A stretch of DNA of 64,000 bases from Clostridium sp. (GCF_018372875.1 NZ_JAHAIF010000008.1:25671-89670), one strand, 5' to 3'. Shown: positions 42,556-51,808, counted from the stretch's first letter. Notes: a model not told the origin generated them from the sequence alone. Numbers and translations: made by a program.

Positions 42556-43101
42556 ATGACAGCAATAGAAATTATGATGGAAGAGCATGAAAACATATGT
42601 AGAATGCTAAAGGTAATAAGAAAAGAGTGCATGGGTATTTTAAAGGGTGATGATATAAACTATGAGCATTTTAATATGATTATAGGATTTATAAGAAATT
42701 ATGCAGATGGACATCATCACAATAAGGAAGAAATAATACTTTTTAATAGAATGGTTGAACATTTAGGAGCTTTAGGAGAAAAAACTATTAAGAATGGAAT
42801 GCTTGTAGAGCATGACTTAGGAAGATTATATGTTAGTTCTCTTGAAGAGGCTTTAATGAAGGTAAAGTCAGGTGATGAAGAGGCTAAGCTAGATATTATT
42901 GCAAATGCTATAGGATATTCAAATTTATTAGAAAGACATAAGACAAAGGAAGATAACGTGATTTATAAATTTGCTGAAAGACAATTATCTAAAGAAATAA
43001 TGGAGCAAATTGATAAAGAAGCTTTAGAGTATGAAGAGAAGAATAAAAAAGTAAAAGAAGAGAATTTATTAATATTAGAAAAATTAGAATGCCTAGTGTA
43101 G
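42556..43101 (+). CDS. Hemerythrin-like protein
   Basis: 181 residues from ATG 42556 (RBS AAAGGAGAGG; an earlier in-frame start at 42502 lies inside the upstream gene). Four-helix hemerythrin/HHE fold with the iron ligands visible: H11, the HHHNKEE cluster (H53-H55, E58), H86 (VEHDLG), H128 and the downstream acidic residues in ERHKTKED. It binds a di-iron centre for O2/NO sensing or Fe-S repair (YtfE/RIC-like). The stop overlaps the terminator. Confidence 0.9.
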   Translation: MTAIEIMMEEHENICRMLKVIRKECMGILKGDDINYEHFNMIIGFIRNYADGHHHNKEEIILFNRMVEHLGALGEKTIKNGMLVEHDLGRLYVSSLEEALMKVKSGDEEAKLDIIANAIGYSNLLERHKTKEDNVIYKFAERQLSKEIMEQIDKEALEYEEKNKKVKEENLLILEKLECLV

Positions 43102-43115
43102 GCATTCTAATTTTT
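43087..43115. terminator. Bidirectional terminator
   Basis: GAATGCCT/AGGCATTC stem, loop AGTGT, T-rich tails on both sides. Confidence 0.8.
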
Positions 43116-43129
43116 CTACTAATGGTATT

Positions 43130-43309
43130 TTATATATCATCTACATCAGTTTCTTCCCCATATCTTACAGTTCCTTCTGAAGAAAAAGTATCTCTTGGAT
43201 CCTTTTCAATGAAATATCCATCATTGGGTTCTCTTGATGGTTTTGAATACTTGGTAGAAGATTCTATTTGAACATTAGTCAAATCTTTTATTTTTTTCAT
43301 TTTAGACAT
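43130..43309 (-). CDS. Small acidic protein of unknown function
   Basis: 59 residues from ATG 43309 (AGGAGG-type site about eight bases upstream); the longer frame to 43384 would include the ribosome site. Begins MSKMKKIKDLTNVQIESSTK, then a Pro/Asp-rich segment (SREPNDGYFIEKDPRDTFSS) and an acidic C-terminus. Likely disordered. Family not recognised. Confidence 0.65.
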   Translation of the reverse strand: MSKMKKIKDLTNVQIESSTKYSKPSREPNDGYFIEKDPRDTFSSEGTVRYGEETDVDDI

Positions 43310-43490
43310 AACAATACCTCCTTTTAATATAAGGTAACCATTTGTAAAAACATATATTAAATAGAATTTAATAATATTTAACAAGTTATTTTGTAAGCTA
43401 TTATTGTAGGATTCTACAAAAAATGCTATAATTCTATACGTAAACGCAAAAATTAATGCAATTTAAAATATACTAGAGGTGAAAATTCGA

Positions 43491-44051
43491 ATGAAAAAAT
43501 TAATCTTAGTAACGTCTCCACCAGCATGTGGAAAAACGTTTGTATCAAGAGAAATAGCAAAGGCACTACATAACATTGTTTATTTAGATAAGGATACAGT
43601 AATACCTTTATCTAAGCAAATATTTAGAGTAGCTAATGAAGAAATTAATAGAAGTTCAGACTTTTTTGAAGAGCATATTAGAAATTATGAATATGAAGTT
43701 ACTATAGACTTTGCTTTAGAAGCATTAGAATATAATGATACAGTTCTAATTAATGCACCTTTTACAAGAGAAGTAAGAGATGCTGAATACATTCAAAATT
43801 TAAGAGACATGCTTGCAAAAAAAGATGCTAAACTAGTAATAGTTTGGGTTGAAACTGATAAGGAAGTTTGTCACCAAAGAATGATTGAAAGAAATTCAAG
43901 CAGAGATACTTGGAAGCTTGCAAACTGGGATGAATACATTGCGGGATGTAACTTTACAAGACCTGATATTGATGATTTAGTAATATTCAAGAACTCTTCT
44001 ACAGAAGAATTTAATGAATCAATAAAAACTATAGTTGAAACTTTAGGGTAA
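43491..44051 (+). CDS. P-loop kinase-like ATPase
   Basis: 186 residues from ATG 43491 (AGAGGTGA eight bases upstream; the in-frame GTG 43479 is part of that site). Walker A SPPACGKT (about 8-15), a DKDTV motif, and a lid region RMIERNSSRDTW: the zeta/AAA_33-like small-molecule kinase fold. Substrate unknown. Single gene with a strong terminator. Confidence 0.85.
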   Translation: MKKLILVTSPPACGKTFVSREIAKALHNIVYLDKDTVIPLSKQIFRVANEEINRSSDFFEEHIRNYEYEVTIDFALEALEYNDTVLINAPFTREVRDAEYIQNLRDMLAKKDAKLVIVWVETDKEVCHQRMIERNSSRDTWKLANWDEYIAGCNFTRPDIDDLVIFKNSSTEEFNESIKTIVETLG

Positions 44052-44055
44052 TATA

Positions 44056-44097
44056 AAAAAGGTTGTACCGATATCAAATAAAGGTACAACCTTTTTA
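44056..44097. terminator. Bidirectional terminator
   Basis: AAAAAGGTTGTACC pairs perfectly with GGTACAACCTTTTT, 13-base loop. Confidence 0.85.
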
Positions 44098-44100
44098 TGC

Positions 44101-44418
44101 TTATTTTTTACTCCAATAAGCTTTCGCCTCATCTTCTAACTTTTGCAGTCTTACATAATAATCAGGAAACTCATATAAATGAGCTAATGCAATTTTACCT
44201 GTTAAAACTGGATCATTATTAGTTACATTTGTATTAGAAAATCTTGTTCCATGTTCTAACTCAACATTTATCCCTTTAAAAAAGTCATTTAAAGTAAATT
44301 TTTCCTTTGAAAAATCAATATTAAGTTTTTGTGCAATTTTTTCTGCTTCTTCTAAAGTAAATGATGTTTTTTCTTTTTCGCCTCTAATAGACATAAGAAC
44401 CCATTCTGTATGTTTCAT
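44101..44418 (-). CDS. DUF5661 family protein
   Basis: 105 residues with the conserved block INVELEHG followed by DPVLTGKIALAHLYEFPDYY seen in DUF5661 proteins, often encoded near phage or metal genes but of unknown function. RBS AGGAGT. Single gene on the minus strand. Confidence 0.8.
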   Translation of the reverse strand: MKHTEWVLMSIRGEKEKTSFTLEEAEKIAQKLNIDFSKEKFTLNDFFKGINVELEHGTRFSNTNVTNNDPVLTGKIALAHLYEFPDYYVRLQKLEDEAKAYWSKK

Positions 44419-44540
44419 AAGAAAAACTCCTATATTATTTTAAATTATTATATGATTCATTTAAGTTTAAGTGATGTATTTAATAGAAAAAACTGGGCAA
44501 TATATTATGGAAATACTTATGAAAGGGTGAGAAAATTTCC

Positions 44541-46259
44541 ATGAAAAAGAAGAAGAATGAAGTAAATCCTTTAATCGTTTTTGGTAGTTTAGCTGGTGCT
44601 ACAGTTTTTGCATATTATATCGCTAAGAAATTTGGAGAGAAATCTTCACTGTGTAGTGTACAAGATTATAAGAATCATTATGGAAAAGAAGTTTATTTTG
44701 TAGGTGGAGGGCTAGCATCCTTAGCTGGTGCTGCTTATTTAATAAGAGACTGCAACATGCCAGGTGAAAATATTCATATACTAGAAGGTATGCATATTTT
44801 AGGTGGAAGCAATGATGGAGGTGGAGATGTAAGAAATGGCTTTATAGCACGTGGTGGTAGAATGTTGAATGAAGAAACTTATGAAAACTTCTGGGAACTA
44901 TTTTCTAATATTCCATCATTAGAATTCCCAGATAAAAGTGTAACTGAGGAAATACTTAACTTTGATCATCTTCATCCAACCCATGCTCAAGCTAGACTTG
45001 TTGATAAAGAGGGTAATATATTAGATGTTAGTTCAATGGGATTTAGCACTAAGGATAGATTATTGCTTGGTAAGCTTATGATTACGCCAGAAAATACCTT
45101 AGATGATTTAACTATAGAGGATTGGTTTAATGATTCTCCTCATTTCTTTACAACAAACTTCTGGTATATGTGGCAGACTACCTTTGCATTCCAAAAGTGG
45201 TCTAGTTTATTTGAATTTAAGAGATATATGGAGAGAATGATATTCGAGTTCTCAAGAATAGAAACTCTAGAAGGGGTAACTCGTACACCATATAATCAAT
45301 ACGAGTCTCTAATTGTACCTTTAAAAGATTATTTATCTAAAAATGGAGTAGACTTTTCGATTAATGCAAGAGTTTATGATTTAGATTTTAAAGAAGGTAA
45401 GGGTATTACTGTTACTGCTATTTATATAGAAAATGAAAAAGGTAAGGGTAAAATTCAGTTAAACCCTGGAGATGTATGCATTGTAACAAATGGTTCTATG
45501 ACAGATAATGCTACCTTAGGTGACCTTAATACTCCAGCTTTATATAAACCTAATAACCCAATGTCAGGTGAACTGTGGAAAAATATAGCTAAAAAGAAAA
45601 AAGGCCTTGGAAATCCTTCGCCATTTTTTGATTATCCAGAGGAAACTAATTGGGAAAGCTTTACTGTAACTATGAGAGGCAATAAGCTTTTAAAAATGAT
45701 AGAACAATTCTCTGGTAATGTACCTGGTAGTGGTGCATTAATGACTTTTAAAGATTCAAACTGGTTAATGAGCATAGTTGTTGCAGCTCAACCTCACTTT
45801 AAAAATCAGCCACTAGACACTACAATTTTCTGGGGATATGGTTTATTTACTGATGTGGAAGGTGACTATGTAAAGAAAAAGATGAGAGACTGCACTGGTA
45901 AAGAAATATTAACAGAACTTCTTCATCATTTACATTTTGAGAATAAAATAGATGAAATAATGGAAACAGTAGTTAATGTAATTCCTTGTATGATGCCATA
46001 TATAGATGCGCAATTCCAACCAAGAAAGATGAGTGATAGACCAAAGGTTGTACCTAAAGGCTCAACAAACTTTGCTATGATTAGTCAATTTGTTGAAATT
46101 CCTGAAGATATGGTTTTTACAGAGGAGTATTCTGTAAGAGCTGCAAGAATTGCTATTTATAAATTATTTGGTATTAAGAATAAAAAGATAATTCCAGTTA
46201 CTCCATATAAGAGAAATTTTAAGGTGCTAAAGAAAGCCTTTGTAAAAGCATATAAATAA
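44541..46259 (+). CDS. ohyA: Oleate hydratase, N-terminally anchored form
   Basis: 572 residues. FAD enzyme adding water to the cis-9 bond of oleate (myosin-cross-reactive antigen family), probably detoxifying unsaturated fatty acids. FAD-binding VYFVGGGLASLAGAAYLIRD, the substrate/catalytic region RGGRMLNEETYENFWELF and NQYESLIVPL are visible. Unlike the common soluble form, it begins with a membrane segment (NPLIVFGSLAGATVFAYYIA), so it should sit on the membrane. RBS AAAGGGTGAG. Single gene, terminator after. Confidence 0.93.
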   Translation: MKKKKNEVNPLIVFGSLAGATVFAYYIAKKFGEKSSLCSVQDYKNHYGKEVYFVGGGLASLAGAAYLIRDCNMPGENIHILEGMHILGGSNDGGGDVRNGFIARGGRMLNEETYENFWELFSNIPSLEFPDKSVTEEILNFDHLHPTHAQARLVDKEGNILDVSSMGFSTKDRLLLGKLMITPENTLDDLTIEDWFNDSPHFFTTNFWYMWQTTFAFQKWSSLFEFKRYMERMIFEFSRIETLEGVTRTPYNQYESLIVPLKDYLSKNGVDFSINARVYDLDFKEGKGITVTAIYIENEKGKGKIQLNPGDVCIVTNGSMTDNATLGDLNTPALYKPNNPMSGELWKNIAKKKKGLGNPSPFFDYPEETNWESFTVTMRGNKLLKMIEQFSGNVPGSGALMTFKDSNWLMSIVVAAQPHFKNQPLDTTIFWGYGLFTDVEGDYVKKKMRDCTGKEILTELLHHLHFENKIDEIMETVVNVIPCMMPYIDAQFQPRKMSDRPKVVPKGSTNFAMISQFVEIPEDMVFTEEYSVRAARIAIYKLFGIKNKKIIPVTPYKRNFKVLKKAFVKAYK

Positions 46260-46312
46260 GAAGGATAATAAAGATTAGAAGGAAACACTGCTTAGGCTAG
46301 TGTTTCTTTTTA
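46258..46312 (+). terminator. Terminator within a repeated element
   Basis: GAAACACT/AGTGTTTC stem then TTTTT. The 30 bases leading into it (GGATAATAAAGATTAGAAGG region) recur almost exactly at 56352. Confidence 0.75.
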
Positions 46313-46407
46313 TGTGAAAAATAAAGGAATGAAATTATGCTTGTTATTAGGGTTATTGTTAGATTAGGAATTTTATATTTTAAAATACAATAAATAATAC
46401 TATAAAT

Positions 46408-46427
46408 ATATAGACATTTATCTATAT
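46408..46427. promoter_or_regulatory. ArsR-type operator 1
   Basis: ATATAGA-CATTTA-TCTATAT, a perfect 7-bp dyad with a 6-bp centre, 70 bases before arsR. Confidence 0.7.
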
Positions 46428-46446
46428 GTAGAATAATATATAAAGC

Positions 46447-46466
46447 ATATAGATGATTTTCTATAT
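46447..46466. promoter_or_regulatory. ArsR-type operator 2
   Basis: ATATAGA-TGATTT-TCTATAT, the same arms and spacing as operator 1; centres are 39 bp apart and the core promoter lies between or over them. Confidence 0.7.
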
Positions 46467-46496
46467 GTTTTTCTTTTTAAATATAGGAGGGATATA

Positions 46497-46772
46497 GTGA
46501 ATAATAATTATGGGGAATATGCTTTGATTTTTAAGGCCTTAAGTGATGCAACTCGTCTTGAAATATTAGAAATGATTAAAACTAAGGAGTTATGCGCATG
46601 TCATATATTAAAAAAGTTTAACATAACTCAACCAACTCTTTCTTATCATATGAAAATATTAAAGGATGGTGAACTTATTAATTGTACTAAGAAAGGCTCT
46701 TGGATACATTATTCATTAAACCAGGAGAAAATCATTGAATTAGAAACTTTTTTTAGGTCTTTAAAGAAATAA
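46497..46772 (+). CDS. ArsR family metalloregulator
   Basis: 91 residues, GTG start with GGAGGG upstream. Winged-helix repressor: ELCACHIL (C33, C35) on the recognition-side helix is the ELCxCxL metal box of As(III)/Sb(III)-type ArsR sensors, with recognition helix ITQPTLSYHMKILKDGEL. It should repress the operon through the two ATATAGA-N6-TCTATAT sites. A third cysteine (NCTKKG, C74) may complete the site. First gene of arsR-MATE-gshF. Confidence 0.92.
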   Translation: MNNNYGEYALIFKALSDATRLEILEMIKTKELCACHILKKFNITQPTLSYHMKILKDGELINCTKKGSWIHYSLNQEKIIELETFFRSLKK

Positions 46773-46784
46773 AAAGGAGTGTGT

Positions 46785-48104
46785 ATGCAAAAAATAGATT
46801 TAACTAAGGGTAAAGTAACAAAAGTACTAATAGCTACAGCAATACCTATTATGGGAAGTTCTCTTCTACAGTTTACTTACAACCTTATAGATATGCTTTT
46901 TGTTGGAAGGCTAGGAAGTGATGCAGTGGCAAGTGTTGGATCTTCAAGCTTTTTCATAGGTCTTGGATATTCTATAAATGCTATTGTTGTTATTGGTACA
47001 GGGATTAAGGTTGCTCATTCAATAGGAAATAGTGATGAAATTAAAACAAAAGGATATATTAATTCTGGACTCATATTAAATTTTATAATTGGATTAATAT
47101 ATTCCTTGTTTTTAGTCTTATTTGGTAAGGAGCTAATATCCTTTTTAGATTTAGGAAATCTAAGGGTTGAAAGAGATGGATATATATATTTAGCTCTTAG
47201 TGCACCAATGCTTTTCTTTGCATTTTTTAATTTGCTGTATACTAGAATATTATCTAGTTATGGTAATAATAAAATTCCACTTAAAATTAGCGCTGTTGGA
47301 GTTCTAACAAACATTATTTTAGATCCAATTTTAATATATACTTTGGGTTTAGGGGTAAAGGGAGCTGCTATTGCAACTTTAATATCAAATGTATTAATGT
47401 TTGCACTTTATAATATAAAATCAAATAAAATTTTATATTATGATTTTAAAATAAAATATAGTTTACAAAAGATAATAGATATAATAAAGCTTGGTTTTCC
47501 TATGTCCTTTCAAAGAGTGCTTTTCACTCTAGTAAATATTTCTCTTGCGAAGATAATAAGTAACTTTGGTTCAGATGCTATAGCGGCACAGAAGATTGGA
47601 CTTCAAATAGAATCCATTACCTTCATGGTTATAGGTGGACTAAATGGTGCTATTTCAAGTTTTGCAGGTCAGAATTTTGGAGCGAAAAAATATAAAAGAA
47701 TCTTAGATGGATATAATAGTGCATTAAGAATAGGATTAATATATTCATTGTTTATGGCATTAATTTTTATATTTATCCCAGGTTCTCTAGTTAGTTTATT
47801 TATTAAGGAAGATAATACTGCAAGGATTGCATGTGGTTATCTACAGATAGTTGGATTATCTCAGCTATTTAGCACTATTGAAATGGTATCAAATGGTTTG
47901 TTTACAGGAGTTGGTAATCCTAAGATACCAGCTACAATAAGCATTTTATTTACAGTTTTAAGAATACCAATGGCACTAATATTAATAAGAAGTATTGGTG
48001 TTAACGGAATATGGTTAAGTATTGCACTATCAAGTGTTTTAAAAGGATTAACAGCTTATTTATTATATATAGTTACAGTTAGAAAGGAGTATATAAATGC
48101 TTAA
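46785..48104 (+). CDS. MATE family efflux transporter
   Basis: 439 residues from ATG 46785 (AAAGGAG five bases upstream rules out the GTG at 46779). Twelve membrane helices in two homologous halves; NorM/DinF-like blocks LLQFTYNLIDMLFVGRLG and QNFGAKKYKR. Exports cationic compounds using H+ or Na+. It follows the ArsR gene by 12 bases and overlaps gshF by eight. In this context it may export a metal(loid), an organoarsenical or a glutathione conjugate. Confidence 0.9.
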   Translation: MQKIDLTKGKVTKVLIATAIPIMGSSLLQFTYNLIDMLFVGRLGSDAVASVGSSSFFIGLGYSINAIVVIGTGIKVAHSIGNSDEIKTKGYINSGLILNFIIGLIYSLFLVLFGKELISFLDLGNLRVERDGYIYLALSAPMLFFAFFNLLYTRILSSYGNNKIPLKISAVGVLTNIILDPILIYTLGLGVKGAAIATLISNVLMFALYNIKSNKILYYDFKIKYSLQKIIDIIKLGFPMSFQRVLFTLVNISLAKIISNFGSDAIAAQKIGLQIESITFMVIGGLNGAISSFAGQNFGAKKYKRILDGYNSALRIGLIYSLFMALIFIFIPGSLVSLFIKEDNTARIACGYLQIVGLSQLFSTIEMVSNGLFTGVGNPKIPATISILFTVLRIPMALILIRSIGVNGIWLSIALSSVLKGLTAYLLYIVTVRKEYINA

Positions 48105-50415
48105 TACATTTAAAGCTCTTTTCACTTCAGATGAAATCTTAAGAGGAAACTTTGGAGTTGAAAGAGAAGGTCTTAGAGTTGGTATAAAAGGAGAATTATC
48201 AAGAAATAAACACCCAAAGGTGTTTGGAAATAAAATTATGAATCCATATATTACAACGGATTTTTCAGAAAGTCAATTAGAGTTAATAACCCCTGTATTT
48301 AATACATCAAAGGAGGTATATGACTTTTTAAATGCTCTTTATGATATAGTTGCCCTTGAAATAGGAGATGAATATATTTGGCCAGAATCTATGCCTTGTA
48401 TAATACCAGATGATAGGGAGATTCCTATAGCAACTTTTTGCAAATGTAAGCAAGGTGAAGAGGCTAGAGCATACAGAGAGGAACTATTAAGAAAGTATGG
48501 TGGAAAAATTCAATTAATATCTGGAATTCACTATAATTTCTCATTAAATGATGATGTTTTAAATAAACTTTATGAAAACTCATCTAAAAATGAAGATTTT
48601 AAAACTTTTAAGGATAACCTTTATCTAAAAATAGTTAGAAATTACTTAAGATATAGATGGCTTATTATTTATCTTTTAGGTAGTACAGGGGTAGTTCACT
48701 CTAGCTATAAGGGAGAATGTTTAAAGAAGTTAGACAATATTGCATATGAGGCATATTCCTGTGAAGGTATAGTTTCTTATAGAAATAGTGATTGTGGATA
48801 TGGTAATAGGATAACTTTATTTGCAGATTATACTTCAACAAGAGAGTATGTAAATAGTGTAAAGAGGTTTATTAATGATGGCTTAATTCAAAGTCCTAAA
48901 GAATTCTATAATTCAGTTAGACCTAAGGGTAAAAACCCAAATAAAATATTGGATTCCTTATTAGAGGAAGGTATCCAATATCTTGAATACAGAAGTATTG
49001 ATATTAATCCTTTTAGTAAGGGTGGTATTTCCTTAGAGGATTTAGAGTTTTTAGAATTATTTAACCTTTATCTTTTATTTAAGGAAGAAAGTGATTATAA
49101 GGATTGGCAAATAGATGGGCTTGAGAATCAAAAAAATATAGCTAGAAACGGTGGCTTAGATATAGAACTTGTACGTGATGGTGAAAAAGTTTCTAAGGTT
49201 CAATGGGGATTAGAGATATTAAACGAAATTAGAGATATTAATCATATTCTTAATTTAGGTAAGGGTGAGTTAATTGATGCTCAAATTGAGAAAATAAAGG
49301 ATTATAAAAAGACAAACACTTATAGATTTATTGAATTAGTTAAGGAAAAGGGATATATTGATTCTCACTTAGATTTATCTAAAAAGTATAAGAAAGAAGC
49401 TTATGCTAAAAGATTTAATTTAAAGGGTTTCGAAGATATGGAGCTTTCAACTCAAATATTAATGAAGGAAGCAATAAAGAGAGGCATTAAATTTGATGTT
49501 TTAGATAGAGAAGATAATTTTATATCTTTAGAGAAGAATGGGAAGCTTGAATATATAAAACAAGCTACTAAAACTTCCTTAGATAACTATGCAACAGTAC
49601 TAGCTATGAATAATAAGGTAGTAACAAAGAAAATTCTAGATAAAAAGGGTGTAAGAGTTCCAAAGGGAGAGGAATTTACAAACATTAATGAAGGTATTAG
49701 AAGAATAGAGAAGTATGTAGGTCTTCCAGTTGTAATTAAACCTAAATCAACAAACTTTGGCCTTGGAATATCAATATTCCCTGATGGTGGAAGCACGGAA
49801 GACTTAACTAAAGCCTTAGATTTTGCCTTTTCAAAGGACAATACAGTTCTTATAGAGGAATTTATTAAAGGAAAGGAATTTAGATTCTTAGTAATTGGAG
49901 ATAAGGTCTCAGGTATTCTTCATAGAGTTCCTGCAAATGTTAAGGGGGATGGAAAACATACAATTGAGGAGCTTATAGAAATAAAAAATAAGGACTCTTT
50001 AAGAGGAAAAGGGTATAAAACTCCACTTGAGAAAATAGAAATTGATACCTCTGCACTTTTATATCTTAAAAACCACAATAGAGATATATATACTGTTTTA
50101 AAGGAAAATGAAGTGGTGTTTTTAAGAGAAAATTCTAATATAAGTACTGGTGGCGATAGTATAGATTTCACAGATATAATTCCAAATAGATTTAAGGAAA
50201 TAGCAATAAAGTCCTCAAAGGCTATAGGAGCAAAAATTTGTGGTGTAGATATGGTAATAGAAGATTATACTGATGAAAGATCTAATTATGGAATTATAGA
50301 ACTAAACTTTAATCCTGCTATACATATTCATTCTTATCCATATGAAGGAAAGGAAAGAAATGTAGCAAAGGATATACTTAATCTTTTAGGATTTAAGGAA
50401 AGCCAATGTGATTAA
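48097..50415 (+). CDS. gshF: Bifunctional glutathione synthetase GshF
   Basis: 772 residues, full length. The N-terminal gamma-glutamylcysteine ligase domain (FGVEREGLRVGIKGELSRNKHP, 1 to about 460) is fused to an ATP-grasp glutathione synthetase domain (about 490-772; GLPVVIKPKSTNFGLGISIF, VLIEEFIKGKEFRFLVI, IIELNFNPAIHIHSYP). Makes glutathione from Glu, Cys and Gly in one polypeptide. Start overlaps the MATE gene. Glutathione synthesis under an ArsR repressor links thiol supply to metalloid stress. Confidence 0.96.
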   Translation: MLNTFKALFTSDEILRGNFGVEREGLRVGIKGELSRNKHPKVFGNKIMNPYITTDFSESQLELITPVFNTSKEVYDFLNALYDIVALEIGDEYIWPESMPCIIPDDREIPIATFCKCKQGEEARAYREELLRKYGGKIQLISGIHYNFSLNDDVLNKLYENSSKNEDFKTFKDNLYLKIVRNYLRYRWLIIYLLGSTGVVHSSYKGECLKKLDNIAYEAYSCEGIVSYRNSDCGYGNRITLFADYTSTREYVNSVKRFINDGLIQSPKEFYNSVRPKGKNPNKILDSLLEEGIQYLEYRSIDINPFSKGGISLEDLEFLELFNLYLLFKEESDYKDWQIDGLENQKNIARNGGLDIELVRDGEKVSKVQWGLEILNEIRDINHILNLGKGELIDAQIEKIKDYKKTNTYRFIELVKEKGYIDSHLDLSKKYKKEAYAKRFNLKGFEDMELSTQILMKEAIKRGIKFDVLDREDNFISLEKNGKLEYIKQATKTSLDNYATVLAMNNKVVTKKILDKKGVRVPKGEEFTNINEGIRRIEKYVGLPVVIKPKSTNFGLGISIFPDGGSTEDLTKALDFAFSKDNTVLIEEFIKGKEFRFLVIGDKVSGILHRVPANVKGDGKHTIEELIEIKNKDSLRGKGYKTPLEKIEIDTSALLYLKNHNRDIYTVLKENEVVFLRENSNISTGGDSIDFTDIIPNRFKEIAIKSSKAIGAKICGVDMVIEDYTDERSNYGIIELNFNPAIHIHSYPYEGKERNVAKDILNLLGFKESQCD

Positions 50416-50446
50416 AATTAATTAATAGCATTAGATGGTAAAATAT

Positions 50447-50490
50447 AAGCTAAAGGAAAGTTTTTTAAAAGAACTTCTCTTTAGCTTGTT
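50447..50490 (+). terminator. Probable terminator after gshF
   Basis: AAGCTAAAG/CTTTAGCTT stem with an inner AAGTT/AACTT extension; short T tail, so moderate strength. Confidence 0.5.
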
Positions 50491-50617
50491 TCATTATTTA
50501 ACAATAATGACTTGAAGTACATATATAATAGGTAAAGCATATGAATACTAAGAAAGAACTTTATAATATTTATATATAACACAACAAATATTATGTAAAG
50601 TTAATTATGGAAATATG

Positions 50618-50650
50618 AAGAAAACACATTCTACAGTGTTTTCTTTTTGT
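50618..50650. terminator. Bidirectional terminator
   Basis: AAGAAAACAC/GTGTTTTCTT perfect stem, eight-base loop. Confidence 0.8.
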
Positions 50651-50672
50651 TTTGTATTTCTTTCTTATATTA

Positions 50673-51125
50673 TTAAAGATATTCCATTTCAATAAGCTCT
50701 AAATCTTCATCCATATATGTGGTTATAGTGGTAAAACCAACATTTCTATAGCAATTTATTGCTCTTTGATTCCAACTAGCTACTTGAAGTTTAATAGGTT
50801 TATCTCCATACTTCATTTTACACATATCTATTGCCATCTTAAGTATTTCTTCTCCTATGCCTTTACCACATTTATTTGGTTTAACTCCAATTCCTACTAC
50901 AATATCTGTAGGAAAATTATCTATCCTTGTAAATCCAATTAATTCACCATTAGAATTTAGATATGCATTATAAAGCTCTTTTCTTAAACTATCATCACAT
51001 AATGCATAGTTATTAATTTTCATCTGTTCCCAACTAGGAAGATTATAAATACTACATTCATCTTCATATTTCCAAGAAGTAATCTCCTTAGCTAAATTTT
51101 TACTCATTTGTTCTCTTCTAATCAT
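50673..51125 (-). CDS. GNAT family N-acetyltransferase
   Basis: 150 residues from ATG 51125 (GGGTGAT about nine bases upstream). GNAT fold with the acetyl-CoA loop KPNKCGKGIGEEIL and the terminal NQRAINCYRNVGF block. Acceptor unknown. A longer frame to 51188 reads through the ribosome site and is not used. Confidence 0.87.
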   Translation of the reverse strand: MIRREQMSKNLAKEITSWKYEDECSIYNLPSWEQMKINNYALCDDSLRKELYNAYLNSNGELIGFTRIDNFPTDIVVGIGVKPNKCGKGIGEEILKMAIDMCKMKYGDKPIKLQVASWNQRAINCYRNVGFTTITTYMDEDLELIEMEYL

Positions 51126-51254
51126 AATTATATCACCCAACCATAAATGTAATATTATGATTATAACTCCATCTAAAATATAAAACAAATCTTAATATTG
51201 ATAAACTGTTATAGTAGTAGTAGAATAGAAGTAACAGATTTAGGAGGTGTTATG

Positions 51255-51569
51255 ATGTCTTTTTTGTTAAATGAAAAGTTACAAAGTAAAATAAATTATG
51301 GAATAATTGCACTTACTATAATTATTAATATTATAGCCTTATTTTATCTACCTAAAGAGATGGGAATACATATAAATACTCAAGGAGAAATAGATTCTTC
51401 TATTAGTAAATATATAGGAATATTAATAGTACCAATAGGAATGGCTTTACTATCTTTCTTACATAAAAATAAAGCTATAGAATCATCTAAGAAGCTTATG
51501 TATTTAATTACAAATATTATATTATTTTTTATAAATGGATATATGCTACTTTTTAATTTAACTTTATAA
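51255..51569 (+). CDS. DUF1648-like membrane protein
   Basis: 104 residues from ATG 51255 (AGGAGGTG seven bases upstream; ATG 51252 is the alternative). Three hydrophobic helices; the loop LPKEMGIHINTQGEID resembles the DUF1648 motif (P-x-H-xN-x-GE-x-D) of SdpI-like immunity proteins. SdpI-type proteins protect against toxic peptides, but this one is short and has only one such domain, so the function is uncertain. Confidence 0.7.
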   Translation: MSFLLNEKLQSKINYGIIALTIIINIIALFYLPKEMGIHINTQGEIDSSISKYIGILIVPIGMALLSFLHKNKAIESSKKLMYLITNIILFFINGYMLLFNLTL

Positions 51570-51665
51570 TTTAAATCCATTAAAATCATAGGTTATATAT
51601 AAACTTTTGGTACAAACTATTATTGTAAATAAATTTGCAAAAATAATTTGTAGGAGGTCTTAGTT

Positions 51666-51800
51666 ATGAAAGCAAAAAGAAATATGAGAACTATGATGAA
51701 AAAGGCTGCTAGAAAAGCAAATCTTCTTATGGAAATGGGAGAAGATATGATGGATTTAATGATGAAAGCAAGAAAGTATAAAAGAATGACAAAAAAATAG
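51666..51800 (+). CDS. Methionine-rich basic 44-residue protein
   Basis: Strong ribosome site TAGGAGG nine bases before the ATG and a terminator 10 bases after the stop support a real gene. The product has 11 methionines and 14 Lys/Arg in 44 residues, forming an amphipathic helix pattern with a central LLMEMGEDMMDLMMK. No family is recognised. Methionine-rich small proteins can bind Cu(I) or scavenge oxidants, or bind nucleic acid through the basic face; all of this is inference. Confidence 0.65.
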   Translation: MKAKRNMRTMMKKAARKANLLMEMGEDMMDLMMKARKYKRMTKK

Positions 51801-51808
51801 ATATTGTG

